Assembly (NCBI GenBank): GCA_963729215.1
Contig: CAVSND010000025.1
Location: forward strand, 76,707 to 140,706
DNA: 64,000 nt
Direction of reading: 5' to 3'
Source of the DNA: CAVQJU01 sp963729215
GTDB taxonomy: Bacteria > Acidobacteriota > Vicinamibacteria > Vicinamibacterales > CAVVIG01
Below the pieces are notes generated by a model that saw only the letters and a program-made list of their open reading frames with translations, made no database searches and was not told the DNA's origin. The position numbers were made by a program, and so were the translations under genes. Positions 18,146 through 27,803 of this stretch are shown piece by piece. Every line of letters begins with the position of its first letter. The stretch's first letter is position 1.

Positions 18146-19159
18146 GACAGCGTTTTGTTAATCCGCGGAAACACCTTCCGGGCGTTGTCTTCGAAGATCT
18201 TCTTTCGGTCCGCGGCGGTCAAGGTTGGCGCGGCGTCGATGTAGCGCTTCGTGTCGTCGTAGTACTGACCGGTTTCCGGATCGATGCCGCGCACGGCGCC
18301 GACCATCTCCGATCCGAACAGGATGTTGTCGACCGGCACGATCTTCGTGAGCAGGTCGATGCCGGCCTGATGATAGACGCAGGTGTCGAAGAAGACGTTG
18401 TGGCGAATCATGTCGGCCAGCAGCGGCCGCTTCATGTCCTGCGCGAGGCCGCGGTAGCGCCCCCAGTGGTACGGGACGCCGCCGCCCCCGTGCGGGATGA
18501 TCATCCGCAGCGCCGGGAAGTCCTTGAAGAGGTCCGCCTGGATGAACTGCATGAAGGCGGTGGTATCGGCGTTGATGTAGTGCGCCCCGGTCGCGTGGAA
18601 ATTCGGGTTGCACGACGCGCTGACGTGCACCATGGCCGGGACATCCAGCTCGACCATCTTCTCGTAGAAGGGGTACCAGGTACTTGTCGGTCAGCGGCGG
18701 CGCGCCCCAGTAACCGCCCGAGGGGTCGGGGTTCAGGTTGCACCCGATGAACCCGAGCTCGTTCACGCATCGCTCGAGCTCGGCGACGCAGTTGGCGAGC
18801 GGGTCCGACGGCGTCTGCGGCAGCTGGCACACGCCGACGAAGTTGGCCGGATACAGCGTGCAGACGCGGTAAATGAGGTCGTTGCACTGCTCGGTCCAGT
18901 GCAGGCTGGTCGTCGCGTCGCCGATGTGGTGCGCCATTGCCGAGGCCCGCGGCGAGAAGATGGTGACGTCGCTGCCCCGCTCGCGTTGCAGCTTCAGCTG
19001 CGCGCCTTCGAGGCTCGCGCGGATCTCATCGTCCGTGATCGCGACGGCGCCCTTCGTGCGCGTGGCCGGCGGGTTCTTCAGCTCGGCCAGCTGCGCGTCG
19101 CGGAACGCCTGCAGGCCCTTTGGCGCCGTGGTGTAGTGCCCGTGACAGTCGATGATCAT
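18142..19159 (-). CDS. ligJ: 4-oxalomesaconate hydratase, amidohydrolase type (LigJ), frameshifted
   Basis: Corrected length about 338 aa. N-terminal metal motif MIIDCHGHYTTAPKG, then CNLNPDPSGGYWGAPPLTD, YINADTTAFMQF and IIPHGGGGVPYHWGRYRG, characteristic of LigJ in amidohydrolase family 2. The two halves are in different frames: the segment DKYWYPFYEKMVELD is restored if one base of GG at 18679-18680 (plus strand) is removed. ATG 19159 overlaps the stop of ligC (ATGA). Hydrates 4-oxalomesaconate to 4-carboxy-4-hydroxy-2-oxoadipate, the substrate of the aldolase downstream. Confidence 0.85.
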
Positions 19160-20088
19160 CGGTGCATCGCCTTGTCGATCTTGTCGAGCAGCGCCATGGT
19201 CGGCACGACGCTCGCGGCGCTCGACTCCGGCTCGCGGCCCTCGCGGATCGCGCTGACGAATTCGACGTCCTGCCGGTCGAAGGCCAGCATCGGATCGAGC
19301 GGCACCTCTTTGCCCTCGCTGTCGGTCATCGAGTCGCGATAGATTTTGTACGTCTCTTCTTCGCCGATGTAGCGGTAGAAGCCGCCGAACGGCCCCTTGT
19401 TGTTGAACGACATCGCCATCGTGAAGAGCGGGCCGTTCTTGATCTTCATGCAGACGCTCAGATCCATCGGGATGCCGAGCTCCTTGTGGTCGGGGCCCTT
19501 CTGTCCCCAGCAGTCCCAGTTCGGGTTGTCCACCACCCACTGCGCGATGTCGACCGAATGGCAGCCGTGATGCCACAGCAGGTTGTCGACCCACGACCGC
19601 GGCTGACCGTGCATGTTGAGGTTGGTGCGCCGGAAGAAATAGGTTTCGACGACGAGATGATGCAGGTGGAAGGACCCCTCGCGGATGCGTTTCTTCATCT
19701 CGCGATGCGGGCTCGAGAAGCGCCGCGTGTGCGTGACCATGCACACCTTGCCGGCCTTCTTCGCCGCGGCCAGCATGTCCTCGGAGTCTTTCAGGCTGAG
19801 CGCCATCGGGATCTCGACCTGCACGTGCTTGCCCTTGCCGAGCGCCATGATCGTCTGATCGTGATGCTGGTCGCTCGGCGTGGTGAGGATCACCGCATCC
19901 ACGCCGGGCCGATCGATGCAGGCTTCAAGGCTGGACGAGGCAAACGGGATCTTGTATTCGGCGGCAAAGGCCTTGCCGCTCTCTTCGGTCCGGCTCGCGA
20001 TCGACACGATCTCGACGCCGTCAATCTTCGCCAGGGCCTTGGCGTGAATCACGCCCATCGCGCCGGTACCGGCCAAACAGATCTTCAT
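19156..20088 (-). CDS. ligC: 4-carboxy-2-hydroxymuconate-6-semialdehyde dehydrogenase (LigC), 310 aa
   Basis: Gfo/Idh/MocA-type NAD(P) dehydrogenase with Rossmann motif MKICLAGTGAMGVIHAKAL. Blocks typical of LigC: HVQVEIPMALSLKDSEDM, VTHTRRFSSPHREMKKRI, VETYFFRRTNLNMHGQPRSW, LLWHHGCHSVDIA. Oxidises the hemiacetal of CHMS to 2-pyrone-4,6-dicarboxylate. ATG 20088 is chosen (GGAG about 9 nt upstream and the domain begins there); ATG 20109 would add 7 residues. Coupled to ligJ by ATGA. Confidence 0.88.
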   Translation of the reverse strand: MKICLAGTGAMGVIHAKALAKIDGVEIVSIASRTEESGKAFAAEYKIPFASSSLEACIDRPGVDAVILTTPSDQHHDQTIMALGKGKHVQVEIPMALSLKDSEDMLAAAKKAGKVCMVTHTRRFSSPHREMKKRIREGSFHLHHLVVETYFFRRTNLNMHGQPRSWVDNLLWHHGCHSVDIAQWVVDNPNWDCWGQKGPDHKELGIPMDLSVCMKIKNGPLFTMAMSFNNKGPFGGFYRYIGEEETYKIYRDSMTDSEGKEVPLDPMLAFDRQDVEFVSAIREGREPESSAASVVPTMALLDKIDKAMHR

Positions 20089-20110
20089 CTCATTGATCTC
20101 CGTCGTCATT

Positions 20111-20233
20111 AGGTTCGAGAGGTTCCAGTGGGTCACCGAGGTGCGCATGACCCCGTTCCAGGCTTCATCGAGGAACCTCGTGGGCCGCAGAGTCCTGTGA
20201 ACCTCTCGAACCTCTCGAACCTTTCGAACCTCT
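20111..20233. repeat. Inverted GGTTC-type 9-bp repeats
   Basis: Two forward units at 20111-20125 and about five inverted units at 20172-20233 flank about 45 bp of single-copy sequence between the DUF6282 gene and ligC. Same family as 16021-16132. Confidence 0.7.
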
Positions 20234-20235
20234 TC

Positions 20236-21159
20236 CTATTCTTCTACCAACCTCGTGGGATTCACCACTGCCATGGTTCTGACTTCCTCGGCCGTGAATC
20301 CCGCGTCGAGCAATTTCTGGGCGAACATCGCGAAGCCCTCGGCAACGGGCGGGTTGATGGTCTGGCCGAGGTCCGTGGAAATGACCGTCTTCGCGACGCC
20401 GGACTTCCGGATGTTGGCGAACGCCGTCTCCCAGGGGGCCTTGTTGGTGTAGGTCGTCGTGAAGCAGTGCTCGATCAGAGCGCCTTCGTCCACGAGCGCC
20501 TTCTGTTCGTCGCCGGTCAGACTCTGCGATGGAAACTCGGCGTGCGTCACCAGGACCTTCTTCAGGCCCATCTTCTTCGCCTCTTTCACGATGGCAAAAA
20601 TCTCTTTGCGGCCGACGTGGCCGGTCGCCAGGATCATGTTGTGCTTCGCGATCCGCTCCATGCAGCGCTTCGCGGGCTCCGTGACATTCCCGGATGCGTC
20701 GACGAGGGTGAGTTTCGGCGGCGAGATGCCCTCGGCCTCGAGCTCGCGCTGAATCTTGGCCCAGAACGGCAGCTTCTCGGTTGACGCCGATCGTCCCGCG
20801 GTTTCGTTTTCCGCGTCGACGGTGGGAAACCAGACGATCTTGCACTGCGAGCGGCCGGCCAGCTCCACGGCGACCGGGTTCAAGCCTCCCACGCTGTGGT
20901 TGAGCGTGATCGCGCCGAAGGCCTTGATGCCGGGCACCGCCTTCGTCACCACCTGGGCGCGCTCGCCGGTCGGCACGTAGTGCGACTTGAGCACGAAGCC
21001 GTTGAGGCCGTGCTGCAGGAATTCCTTGGCACAGTCGATGTCGTCGATGCGCCGGCCGATGACGTCGGGGCCGACGTGGATTTGAAGGTCGTACGCGCCC
21101 TGCAGGCATTTCCACGCGGCGTCGCTGACACGTATCGTCTCAGGATTCTCGGAACTCAT
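20236..21159 (-). CDS. DUF6282 family amidohydrolase-like protein, 307 aa
   Basis: Recognised as DUF6282 by AYDLQIHVGPDVIGRRIDDI, LQHGLNGFVLKSHYVPTGER, TLNHSVGGLNP and ATGHVGRKEIFAIVKEAKK. It has TIM-barrel amidohydrolase-like His/Asp motifs (DLQIHVGPD, LKSHY, VTHAEF, STDLGQ). First gene of the operon whose next genes are ligC and ligJ. The enzyme that links their reactions, 2-pyrone-4,6-dicarboxylate hydrolase (LigI), is otherwise absent here, so this protein is the candidate. Not experimentally known as far as I can tell. Confidence 0.7.
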   Translation of the reverse strand: MSSENPETIRVSDAAWKCLQGAYDLQIHVGPDVIGRRIDDIDCAKEFLQHGLNGFVLKSHYVPTGERAQVVTKAVPGIKAFGAITLNHSVGGLNPVAVELAGRSQCKIVWFPTVDAENETAGRSASTEKLPFWAKIQRELEAEGISPPKLTLVDASGNVTEPAKRCMERIAKHNMILATGHVGRKEIFAIVKEAKKMGLKKVLVTHAEFPSQSLTGDEQKALVDEGALIEHCFTTTYTNKAPWETAFANIRKSGVAKTVISTDLGQTINPPVAEGFAMFAQKLLDAGFTAEEVRTMAVVNPTRLVEE

Positions 21160-21174
21160 GCATCCCCTTCGGTG

Positions 21175-21180
21175 TACACT
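21175..21180 (+). promoter_or_regulatory. Possible -10 element (TACACT) close to the start codon
   Basis: Nine nt before ATG 21190 in a divergent gap of only 30 bp; no ribosome-binding site is seen. No good -35 is visible, so this is weak. Confidence 0.3.
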
Positions 21181-21189
21181 CTGGCGCCT

Positions 21190-22479
21190 ATGACATTACG
21201 AATGATTGCGGCCCGCGTGGCCCCCGGGATTGTCGTCACCGGCGTCGTCGTCTCCGCGGCTGCCCTGACCCTCACCCTCGCCGCGCAGGGAGCTGGCGAA
21301 CGCACCAAGGTACAAGGATTTTCGGATGCGGGCAAGGCCGCCCTCACTAAGCAGATGGCCGACGCCGTGAGCCGGGGCGACACGCCGGGCGTCGTCGAAA
21401 TCGTCGTCAACCGCGAGGGCGTCCTCTACGAGGGCGCCGCCGGGAAGTTCGATGTCGCGAAGAACACCCCGATGCCCACAAACGCCATCTTCGTGATCGC
21501 GTCGATGACCAAGCCGGTCACGTCGGTCGCGATCATGATGCTCCTCGAACAGGGCAAGCTGAAGCTCGACGACCCCGTGTCGAAGTACCTGGATGGGTAC
21601 GACCATCTTCAGGTCATCACGAAGTTCAACGCAGCCGACGCGACCTACGAGACGCGCCCCGCGAAGACGGTGATGACAATCCGGCACCTCCTCGCCCACA
21701 CCTCCGGCATCGGCTACGGGTTCACGAACCCGATCGAGAACGCGCTGACCGCCAAGACCAAGAAGGGCGAGTGGGAACTTCCGCTGCTCGACGACCCGGG
21801 CACGAAGTGGAACTACTCCGCCAGCACCCGCGTCCTCGGTTTCATCGTGGAGAAAGTGACCGGCGAGGGGCTCGAGTCCTGGTACCAGGAGCACATCTTC
21901 AAACCGCTCGGAATGGTCGACACCTCCTTCGCCGTCGCGGCCGACAAGCAATCTCGGGTGCCGACCAATCACAGCCGCTTCACGGGCACGATGGTCGAGG
22001 CGGCCCGCACGCCCATCCCGTCGACGCCCGCGCCGCCGTACCGCGGAGACGGCGGCCTCTACTCCACGGTGGAAGACTACGCGAAGTTCGTGCGCATGCT
22101 GCTCAACGACGGCACGCTCGGCTCCGCGAAGATCCTGACGCCCGCGTCGGTGAAGATGATGGGCCAGAACGCGATCGGCCAGATCTTCGTCGAGCGCCAG
22201 CCCGACGCCGACAAGCAGCGCACCAGGCCCTTTCCGCTCGGCGCGGGCAAAGACAAGTTCGGCCTCGGCTTCCAGATCGCCTCAAACGATCCCGCGATGG
22301 CGAAGTACCGCAGCCCCGGCAGCCTGAGCTGGGCCGGCATCTTCAACACGGAGTTCTGGGTGGACCCGGTGAAGCACATCGGCGCCGTGCAGATGATGCA
22401 GGTGCTCCCGTTTTACGACGATGGCGCGATCAGGACGCTGCGGGATTTCGAAGAGATCGTCTACAAGAACCTGCCGTAA
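21190..22479 (+). CDS. Secreted serine hydrolase, class C beta-lactamase/esterase family, 429 aa
   Basis: N-terminal hydrophobic signal (VVVSAAALTLTLAAQ), then the penicillin-binding-protein-like fold: catalytic SMTK in IASMTKPVTS near residue 108, the LLAHTSGI block, a Tyr motif YSAS in WNYSAS near 207 and GDGGLYSTVEDYAKF. The Asn of a strict YxN is replaced by Ala, which favours an esterase or peptidase over a true beta-lactamase. Divergent from the aromatic operon. Confidence 0.85.
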   Translation: MTLRMIAARVAPGIVVTGVVVSAAALTLTLAAQGAGERTKVQGFSDAGKAALTKQMADAVSRGDTPGVVEIVVNREGVLYEGAAGKFDVAKNTPMPTNAIFVIASMTKPVTSVAIMMLLEQGKLKLDDPVSKYLDGYDHLQVITKFNAADATYETRPAKTVMTIRHLLAHTSGIGYGFTNPIENALTAKTKKGEWELPLLDDPGTKWNYSASTRVLGFIVEKVTGEGLESWYQEHIFKPLGMVDTSFAVAADKQSRVPTNHSRFTGTMVEAARTPIPSTPAPPYRGDGGLYSTVEDYAKFVRMLLNDGTLGSAKILTPASVKMMGQNAIGQIFVERQPDADKQRTRPFPLGAGKDKFGLGFQIASNDPAMAKYRSPGSLSWAGIFNTEFWVDPVKHIGAVQMMQVLPFYDDGAIRTLRDFEEIVYKNLP

Positions 22480-22496
22480 CGGTAACGAACTCAGCC

Positions 22497-22549
22497 GTAG
22501 CGTCCGCCTTTAGGCGGACGTTCGCCGGCCGGCTGAAGCCGGCCGCTAC
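22497..22549. repeat. REP/BIME-like palindromic element 2
   Basis: Bounded by GTAGC and GCTAC with inner hairpins GTCCGCC/GGCGGAC and GCCGGCC/GGCCGGC-like. Lies between the convergent hydrolase and cytochrome genes, where it could stop transcription from both sides. Confidence 0.9.
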
Positions 22550-22564
22550 TTCGCACGGAACTCT

Positions 22565-23801
22565 TTAGTTCGCCACACGCCACGGCGAGAACTCGGGCCA
22601 CGATTTGAGCGCGTCGAGCGCCCACTTCGTGGTCTTGTCCTTGTGGCAGGTGGTGCAGGGATTCGGTACCTTCAATAAATCCGTCGTCGCCGGCGAGATG
22701 AACTTGAATGTGTGGCTGCGCACGTTCACGTCGGCGAGTTGCGTCGCGATGGGGGGCATGTGGCAGCCGATGCACTCGCTGCCCGCCGAGTTCGCCTGGT
22801 GGTGCGTGTGCTGCTCGAGCGTCGGAGTATGCGGACCGTTCGCCGACCTCGGACCGTGACACGTCAGGCACATTTGCTGCGGCGGCTTGATGAGGTCCGC
22901 GTTATTCGCCGTGCCGTGCACATCGTGGCAGCTGTAGCAGGTGACGCCGCGCGTGTACATCAGGCTCTGCGCGAAGTCGTTCCCCTGCATCCGGTTCTTG
23001 TGCGCGGTGCCGTCGGCGAAATGTGTGAACGTCGTCTCGCCGAGCTTGTGTTCCTCGAGCTCCCAGAAGTCGTGCAGCTTCAGCCCGGGGCGATAGCCGA
23101 CGGCCCAGTCGTAGTAGACGCCGTCAATCGGCCGCCTGACGGGCTTGCCCTGCGAATGGCACTGGACGCAGATATCCACGGCTGACACGGCGTCGAGCCG
23201 CGCCGGGTTGACGATGTTCGCCCGCGTCGGGCTGCTCACGTGCGCCCCGCCGGGACCGTGGCACTTCTCGCAACCGACATTCCACTCTGACGGCTTCTTC
23301 GCCTTGAGGTCGTAGTTTACGGAGTGGCAGCCATCGCACAGCGGGCCGGTCGGGCGTGTCGCGTTGCCGCCCGGATAGAACTCCGTCCACCAGTCGGTGC
23401 CGTTTGCGACCTGGTACGCGCGCCACTGCTTGTGCGTGACGTCCCACTGCGCGCCCAGCGGGAAGTAATCGTCGCCCACTTTCGTGAAGTATCGCTGCTT
23501 CCACTTGCTCCCGTACACCCACGCGATCTGATCCTTCGTGAACGTGACGAGCGGGTTGGGTTGGCTCAGAGTCCGGAATGATCGCGTCGGGGTGCTCTTT
23601 CGGATCGCGGACGACATTCGCCATCCGCGTGTTCTTCCAGCGGTTGTATGTCGCGGTGTGACACGAACTGCAGGCGGCTGATCCGACGTAGGCCGGCGCC
23701 TGAGCCGGTGCCTGCGCCTTGACAGGAACGCGCGTGATGAAGACACACGCGATCGTCGCCAGTGCCGTCGAGGCAACAATTGCGGTCGTGTAGCGAGTCA
23801 T
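22565..23801 (-). CDS. Octahaem c-type cytochrome, frameshifted, about 411 aa
   Basis: Signal peptide (AIVASTALATIACVFI) and eight haem motifs in order: CSSCH, CDGCH, CEKCH, CVQCH, CYSCH, CLTCH, CIGCH, CTTCH. The first motif and signal peptide are in a different frame from the rest; one extra base at about 23567-23573 (plus strand) separates DAIIPD from LSQPNPLVTFTKD. Periplasmic multihaem electron carrier or reductase. The catalytic Lys-type haem motif of NrfA is absent, so it is not a plain nitrite reductase. Confidence 0.85.
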
Positions 23802-23826
23802 CCAGAGATCTTACCCGAGACTCAGC

Positions 23827-24520
23827 CTACTTCTTCTCGACGTAGAGCTCCGGGAACTGCCGGCGAAGCGCGTCGACCTTCGGCCGGTCGTTGATCAGGA
23901 TATAGGGATCGTGCGGGTGGCGCGTGAAGTAGTCCTGGTGGTACGCCTCGGCTTCGTAGAACGTCTGGCCCGCATCGATGGCCGTGACAATGGGACGGCG
24001 GTAAACCTTCGCGGCCGCCAGCTGTTCCACGTACGCGCTGGCTATCCGGCGCTGCTTCTCGTCTCGCACGAACACCGCGGACCGGTATTGGGGACCCACG
24101 TCGGGCCCCTGCTCGTTGAGCTGCGTCGGATCGTGTGCGACGGTAAAGAAGACCTTCAGCAGCTGGCCGTACGAGATGCGGGACGGGTCGTAAGTCACCC
24201 TTACGGATTCCGCATGACCTGTCCGCCCGGGTACTGACGATCTCATACTGCGCCGTTTGCGCAACGCCGCCGGCGTACCCGGAAGTCGCGCTGACCACAC
24301 CTTTGACATGCTGAAAGACGGCCTGCACGCCCCAGAAGCACCCGCCCGCGACGACCATCGACTCGGTGCCGGCGGAGTTGGCCAGCGGTTCATCGAACGC
24401 GGGGTCGGGAACAGGCGTCTTACCGGACGCGACAGCCGAGGACGTCCGGCCGCGAGCCAGAAGGACGGCCAGCGAGCAGGCCATCGCAACGGCGAGTACG
24501 GTCAGGGTGGTTGTTCTCAA
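23827..24520 (-). CDS. msrA: Peptide methionine-S-sulfoxide reductase MsrA, exported, frameshifted
   Basis: MsrA core: catalytic Cys in VVAGGCFWGVQAVF, SGYAGG, YDPSRISYGQLLKVFF and YRSAVF; ends ELYVEKK. An N-terminal hydrophobic helix (LTVLAVAMACSLAVLLA) suggests a periplasmic, membrane-anchored form. The halves YEIVST and GRTGHAESVRVTYDPS are in different frames, joined by removing one base from GGG near 24229-24231 (plus strand). The start is uncertain: TTG 24520 gives the full signal helix, ATG 24484 a shorter one. It repairs oxidised methionine. Confidence 0.82.
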
Positions 24521-24611
24521 CTGGGTGAGCTTACCATGCGTCAGAATGGTAGAGTGTTTGCCTGATTTTGCGGCGCCGGCGGGAATGAAGAGCTTAAGGG
24601 AGAGAGACGTC

Positions 24612-25932
24612 ATGATGTCTGCAGTACGTCGAGTTACTGGCGGCGCTCTCGCCGCCGTCGCGGTGTTCGCGCTCGTATTGACGGTGAACGGGCAGTCGAA
24701 GGTGGCGTGCGATCCGGACAACGGCGGCATCAAGCTGCCCGACGGGATTCTGCGCGCTCGTGGTGGCGAACGATCTCGGCCCGGCGCGGCACATCGCGGT
24801 CGCGCCGAACGGCGATGTCTACGTCGCGTTTCAGAGCCGCGGTGGACGCGGGCAGCCGGAGACGGGCGGCGGCGTCATCGGCCTGCGCGATGCGAACGGC
24901 GACGGCAAGTTCGAAATCAAGGAGGAGATCGGCACCGGCAGCACGACCGGCGTCGCGCTGCATAACGGGTATCTCTACCTCGCGCACCCGAAGACGATCG
25001 AGCGGTACAAGATGACGGCGGGCCAACTGAAGCCGGCCGGCGCGCCTGAAATCGTCGTCAAGGACCTGCCTCCCGACTCGCCGCAGCACAACGACAAGGG
25101 CCTTACGTTCGACGATCGCGGGTCCTTCTATATAAATGTCGGCGCGCCCAGCAACGCGTGCCAGCAGCCCGACCGGAACCCGGGCGTCAAAGGCGTCGAT
25201 CCGTGCCCCATCCTCGAAAAGCACGGAGGCATCTGGAAATTCGACGAGAACAAGCTCGGACAGACGCAGGCAGACGGTACGAAGTTCGCCACCGGCATGC
25301 GGCAGTTCCCGGCAATCGCCTGGCACGACGGGGCCGTCTACGTCGTCATGAACAACCGCGATCAACTCGACGTGTTCTGGCCCGAGAAATTCACCGCGAA
25401 GGACAACGCCGAACGGCCGGCCGAGCCGATGTATCGCGCGGTCCAGGGTTCGAACTTCGGCTGGCCGTACTGCTTCTTCGATTTCGGTCAGAAGAAGAAC
25501 GTCCTCAACCCCGAGTACGGCGGCGACGGCAAGGAAGTGGGCCGCTGTGCAGCGTTCACGCCGCCGGTCGCCGCGTTCCCCGCGCACTGGGCGCCTGTTG
25601 ACGTGATGTTCTACGGCGGCAGTCAGTTCCCGAAGAAATACCAGGGCGGCGCGTTCATCGCGTTCCACGGTTCGTGGAATCGCCTCGGCAAGGACCCGAC
25701 CGGGGCGCCGATCGCGCAGGACGGCTACAACGTCACGTTCCAGCCATTCTCGGGCGAGAAGCCGTCCGGCGCCTTCGAAGTCTTTGCGAGCGGATTCGCC
25801 GGCAAGGACCCGCTGATGAACCCCAACGACGCCGCGGCGCGCGCCGACGGCGTCGCGCAGGCGCCAGACGGTTCGCTCTACATCGGCGACAGCCAGAAGG
25901 GCAAAATCTGGCGCGTGATGTACAAGAAATGA
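24612..25932 (+). CDS. PQQ-dependent sugar dehydrogenase-like beta-propeller, frameshifted
   Basis: Corrected length about 439 aa. ATG 24612 with AGGGAGAG upstream; signal peptide (GGALAAVAVFALVLTVNG). Propeller of the sorbosone/glucose dehydrogenase type (DLGPARHIAVAPNGDVYVAF, GLRDANGDGKFE, AVQGSNFGWPYCFF, AFHGSWNR, VAQAPDGSLYIGDSQKGKIW). The N-terminal piece and the rest are in different frames; an extra A at 24747 splits PDGFCALVVANDLG. Periplasmic oxidoreductase of a sugar or alcohol; substrate unknown. Confidence 0.82.
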
Positions 25933-25966
25933 CCAGATTCGATCGATTCATCTTCAGGGAGTCACC

Positions 25967-26905
25967 ATGTTCCGACGCGCACTCTCACTTGTGATCATCG
26001 TTGCGGCCGCCGCCGGCCTTCAGGCGGCCGACCGGACCGAGATTACGTTCACCGACGGCAAGATTTTTCCGGAGAGCCTGACGTCGACGAAAAACGGCAC
26101 GATCTACTTCGGGAGCCTGGGCCAGGACAGCGTGTATCGGGCGACCGGCAAGGAAGAAAAGGCCAGCGTCTGGATTCAGCCCAAGTCGAACGGCCTCATG
26201 ACGGTTCTCGGCGTGTTTGCCGACGAACCCGCGGGAACGCTGTGGGTCTGCGCGTCGGCGACGGGAGGACGTGGCGGCACGCCGGTCGTGGGCGAGACGG
26301 CCCTCAAGGCATTCAACCTCAAGGACGCGTCGTTCAAAGCGAGCTACCCATTCCCGAACGGCGGACTCTGCAACGACATCGCCGTGGCGAAAGACGGCAC
26401 GGTCTACGCCACCGACACGACGGGAGCGCGCGTGCTGCGCCTCAAGAAGGGCGCGACCGCATTCGAGGCCTGGGCGGCCGACGCGATGCTCCTCGGCACG
26501 GTCGATGGCGTGGCGCTGCTCGCCGACGGCAACGTGTACGTGAATTCGGTGGGACAGGGCACGCTCCTGCGCATTCCCGTCAAGGCTGACGGTTCGGCGG
26601 GCGCGATTACCAAGCTCGAAACCTCCCGTCCGCTGACGCAGCCCGACGGCATGCGCTCGGTTGGCAGCAAGACGATGCTGCTCGTCGAGGGTGCGGGGCG
26701 CCTGGACGAAGTGACGATCAACGGAGACAAGGCGGAGGTCAAGGTGCTCAGGGAAGGCCTCACGGGGCCAACCGCTGTCACGGTGGCGGGCGGGACGGCG
26801 TACGTCGCCGAAGCCCGGCTCAACTTCCGTAACGATCCCAAGCTGCGCGAGCAGGATCCCGGTCCGTTCCGCGCACTAGGTTTTATGTACAAGGCGCCCA
26901 AATGA
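25967..26905 (+). CDS. Secreted SMP-30-like beta-propeller protein, 312 aa
   Basis: Signal peptide (ALSLVIIVAAAAGLQAA) followed by repeated propeller strands (PESLTSTKNGTIYFGSLG, CNDIAVAKDGTVYATDTTG, LADGNVYVNSVGQG). It resembles the SMP-30/gluconolactonase-like group without a clearly complete metal site. Follows the PQQ-type dehydrogenase by 34 bp and overlaps the next gene by ATGA, so the three form one operon. Confidence 0.8.
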   Translation: MFRRALSLVIIVAAAAGLQAADRTEITFTDGKIFPESLTSTKNGTIYFGSLGQDSVYRATGKEEKASVWIQPKSNGLMTVLGVFADEPAGTLWVCASATGGRGGTPVVGETALKAFNLKDASFKASYPFPNGGLCNDIAVAKDGTVYATDTTGARVLRLKKGATAFEAWAADAMLLGTVDGVALLADGNVYVNSVGQGTLLRIPVKADGSAGAITKLETSRPLTQPDGMRSVGSKTMLLVEGAGRLDEVTINGDKAEVKVLREGLTGPTAVTVAGGTAYVAEARLNFRNDPKLREQDPGPFRALGFMYKAPK

Positions 26906-27693
26906 GAATGAGAATCTGGTCATCTGGTCGTGTGGTCATCTGGTCATTGCTGCTGGCGTCGCTGTGTGCAACGCGAGCGGCCAGCGGACAGACGACGCTG
27001 CCTTACGATCACGTGCATCTCGCGGCGCCCGATCAGGCGGCCGCCGTCGAGTGGTATCGCAAGAACCTCGGCGGGCAGCTGTCGGCGGAAGGCAAGGACC
27101 GCGTCACGTTTGGCAAGACGCGGTTCATCTTCCTCAAGGCCGATGCCGCGAAGCCGAGCGCCGGAACGGCCATCGATCACATCGGCTTCTCGTTCGCCGA
27201 CCTCGACGCCAAGATGAAAGAGCTCGAGGCGGCCGGCGTGAAAATCGTCACGCCCGTGCGGGACGTCGCCGGGCTCTTCAAGCTCGGCTTCATCGAAGAC
27301 CCGTGGGGCGTGAAGATCGAGGTTGTTCAGGATCCCGAAACCCTTGGATTTCACCACGTGCACCTGCGCGCCCCCGATCCGGACGCTTCGCTCGCCTGGT
27401 ACAAGGCCCGCTTCGGCGGCGAAACGGCCAAGCTGAAGGGCCGCATCGACGGCCTCAAGTACGGCGACGTCTGGGTGCTGGCGGCCAAAGGTGACGCCAC
27501 ACCAAGCGTCGGGCACGCCATCGACCACGTGGGCTGGCGCGTAGCGGACCTGGACCAGACGCTTGCCGCACTCAAGGCCCGGGACATCAAGATCCTGCAA
27601 GGTCCAACGGCCCTGACGCTCGCGACCGGGGTCGTCCATTACTCGTTTGTCGAGGACCCGGCCGGCACGAAGATCGAGATCGTCCAGCGGTAG
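26902..27693 (+). CDS. Exported protein with two VOC (glyoxalase-like) domains, 263 aa
   Basis: Two tandem VOC domains: YDHVHLAAPDQAAAVEWYRK and FHHVHLRAPDPDASLAWYKA open each, with FIEDPWGVKIEVVQ and FVEDPAGTKIEIVQ closing them. The His/Glu pattern fits a metal-dependent lyase or dioxygenase. The signal peptide (VVIWSLLLASLCATRAASG) is encoded by a TGGTCATC tandem repeat, which explains its odd composition. Translationally coupled to the propeller gene upstream. Confidence 0.8.
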   Translation: MRMRIWSSGRVVIWSLLLASLCATRAASGQTTLPYDHVHLAAPDQAAAVEWYRKNLGGQLSAEGKDRVTFGKTRFIFLKADAAKPSAGTAIDHIGFSFADLDAKMKELEAAGVKIVTPVRDVAGLFKLGFIEDPWGVKIEVVQDPETLGFHHVHLRAPDPDASLAWYKARFGGETAKLKGRIDGLKYGDVWVLAAKGDATPSVGHAIDHVGWRVADLDQTLAALKARDIKILQGPTALTLATGVVHYSFVEDPAGTKIEIVQR

Positions 27694-27803
27694 CCGCGCG
27701 CGCCGTGATAGACTCCTGCGCTGGCCGGGCCGTCCCGCCGGCGCGGGTCCGCATGGCCGGATCTCATTAGCACTCACTCACTCTTCTCGAAAGGACTCTC
27801 CAC

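Noticed and set aside
16021..20233. GGTTC repeat arrays as a CRISPR
   Set aside because: The unit is about 9 bp, copies are head-to-tail without unique spacers and the direction inverts midway; there are no cas genes.
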